Origin: Daphnia pulex
Taxonomy: Eukaryota; Arthropoda; Branchiopoda; Diplostraca; Daphniidae
Assembly (NCBI RefSeq): GCF_021134715.1
Contig: NC_060023.1
Coordinates: 9,982,001 to 10,046,000, forward strand
Length of the DNA: 64,000 bases
Reading direction: 5' to 3'
Shown in pieces: positions 62,719 to 64,000 of this stretch; the first letter of the stretch is position 1, and each line of letters starts with the position of its first letter. A program made the translations under genes and the position numbers. Under the pieces are notes generated by a model. The model saw only the letters and a program-made list of their open reading frames with translations, had not been told where the DNA came from and made no database searches.

Positions 62719-63800
62719 TGATCATTTCTGTACGTGTGTAAATGGCTAATTTCGTTTGACCCAAAATAAAAGAGGAGAAAAGAGTCGAGCGCTTTTGGAA
62801 TTAAACTAATCACACACCGTGTTATATTATAATTCAACAGCAACAACGAGAGTATAAAGAATTGAAGACAAAAAAATAAAATAGGGGGGGGGGGGGAGAA
62901 CTGGCGCTGTCATGGCAACGGCACGCACACGCACACACACTGATGGATATTTTTGTATTCCAAAAAAAAATTCGGGAGAATGATATATAAGAGAAAAAAG
63001 AGAGGGAGGCCAGTATAGCGGGAAGGGCAATGTTTGTGTGTGTGTAGTCAAAGAAAATTACCTAATATTTAAAAAAAAAAAGACGTGGGAATTGCAAACT
63101 CTTTTTTTTTTCTTAAATAAAATCAAACCGCGAAAAAGAAAAAAATAGTAAAACACAATCTTGAAATCAGCAAAAAAAAAAAAATGGATTACACGTGAAT
63201 TTGAAACAAAAGGGCTTTTTTTTCTTTTTGCATACAAATATTTTGTCAACTAGAAATAATCAGCTGTTTTTTTAATTATTAATTATTTTGGGTGGGTAGG
63301 TTTTCGGTGATTAAATGCAAACTTGCATGATGTGGCGTCTGGGTGTAATTATAGGAGAGTAATCGCAAAAATTTCACACCACTTTCTTTTTTTTTTTTTG
63401 CTGTACACTATCTACATGGCACACGCTCTTAAGCTCTGTCCGGTAAAGAAAAAAAAATAATTCACACGCAAGGGAGAGAGAGAGAGAGAGAAAAATAGTG
63501 AATAATATTTTTGTTTATGATGTGTGGGTGATAAAAACGAACTTGAGGCTAACACGCACACGCTCACGCTGAAATAAAAAAAATAAAAAGTAAAAAGATT
63601 TTTTCCCTAAAATATATCAAACAATTCAGGTGTTTCAAACGGGTGATATAATAATTGAAAAAAAAAGGATCGGAAATATTTCACGATCCTTTTTTTTTTG
63701 TCTTAATCAATAATTATTACTCATAGTATTATTAATTAGCATTAATTCTTATTGTTATTTCTTCGTGCTTGTTTTGTTTTCTTCTCTTTCATGGCCACAG
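62719..63800 (+). other. AT-rich flank with microsatellites
   Basis: 3' flank of DNAL1 (AATAAA at 62765), a G12 run near 62885, CA repeats near 62925, GAGAGA near 63475, many A/T homopolymers. No gene seen. Confidence 0.45.
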
Positions 63801-63865
63801 GCTGACAAGTTTAATTTGTGCGAATGTCGTCAAATTGAACAAAAAGTCTTCATCCGCCCATCGAG
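63801..63865 (+). other. Possible 65-nt internal exon of a gene beyond the window
   Basis: Bounded by a good acceptor (pyrimidine-rich, GCCACAG at 63794-63800) and donor (GAG then GTAAGA at 63866). One frame is open: ADKFNLCECRQIEQKVFIRPS. It is also less AT-rich than its surroundings. No neighbouring exon is visible, so the gene is unknown. Confidence 0.35.
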
Positions 63866-64000
63866 GTAAGAAAAATTTGTTTAAAAAAAAAATTGGTGAG
63901 AAAAATCAACAATCAAACCAACGAAAACGGCTAAAAAAATAAAACAAAATGCGTCAAAATTTGTTTCGATTTAGAGTTAGTTGAGTGCCAATCATAATCG

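Overview
The window looks like nuclear DNA of a branchiopod crustacean, most likely a Daphnia. The grounds are short AT-rich introns (about 60-100 bp), a tandem CYP4-family P450 cluster, secreted ferritin heavy and light chains arranged head to head, typical animal housekeeping genes, and a family of secreted Tyr-Tyr-Thr (YYT) repeat proteins. No database could be searched. The genus is inferred; the gene families are read from the translations. Exon boundaries were read by eye. For every gene called intact here, the summed exon length is a multiple of three.

Layout. 1-11.8 kb: four CYP4-like genes in tandem on the plus strand. The first is cut by the window edge, two are intact (526 and 528 aa), and the fourth has a frameshift in exon 1. 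Exon-1 fossils lie between them. 12.0-12.6 kb: a hAT-type MITE with an 8-bp target duplication. 12.6-15.2 kb: a decayed CYP4 gene on the minus strand. 15.3-16.6 kb: one copy of a 1.25-kb segment that recurs at 31.3-32.6 kb. 16.6-25.3 kb: no convincing gene, only low-complexity and TATA-like sequence. 25.3-34.3 kb: three ferritin genes, comprising a light-chain and a heavy-chain gene diverging from a 956-bp spacer and a second light-chain gene. 36.0-40.2 kb: insulin-degrading enzyme (15 exons, 1054 aa, minus). 40.9-42.9 kb: ZCCHC8 (plus). 42.9-44.2 kb: TLS1/C9orf78 homologue (minus), tail to tail with ZCCHC8. 44.2-47 kb: weak small-ORF region. 47-59.7 kb: decaying tandem array of YYT genes, most of it folded into a giant inverted repeat with two arms of about 5.3 kb. 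61.6-62.7 kb: axonemal dynein light chain 1 homologue with an unusual glutamate-rich tail. 62.7-64 kb: low-complexity sequence and one orphan exon.

How the parts relate. The CYP4 genes are endoplasmic-reticulum monooxygenases of the type expanded for fatty-acid, hormone or xenobiotic oxidation, and the cluster shows duplication, decay and gene conversion. The ferritins would form secreted mixed heavy/light iron-storage shells. ZCCHC8 (nuclear exosome targeting) and TLS1/C9orf78 (spliceosome-linked) are neighbours that both act on nuclear RNA. The most unusual structure is the near-identical palindrome carrying YYT gene units with mirrored MITEs. It has an older, diverged hairpin core at its axis, and family members in it have a stop codon that overlaps the next unit's TATA box.
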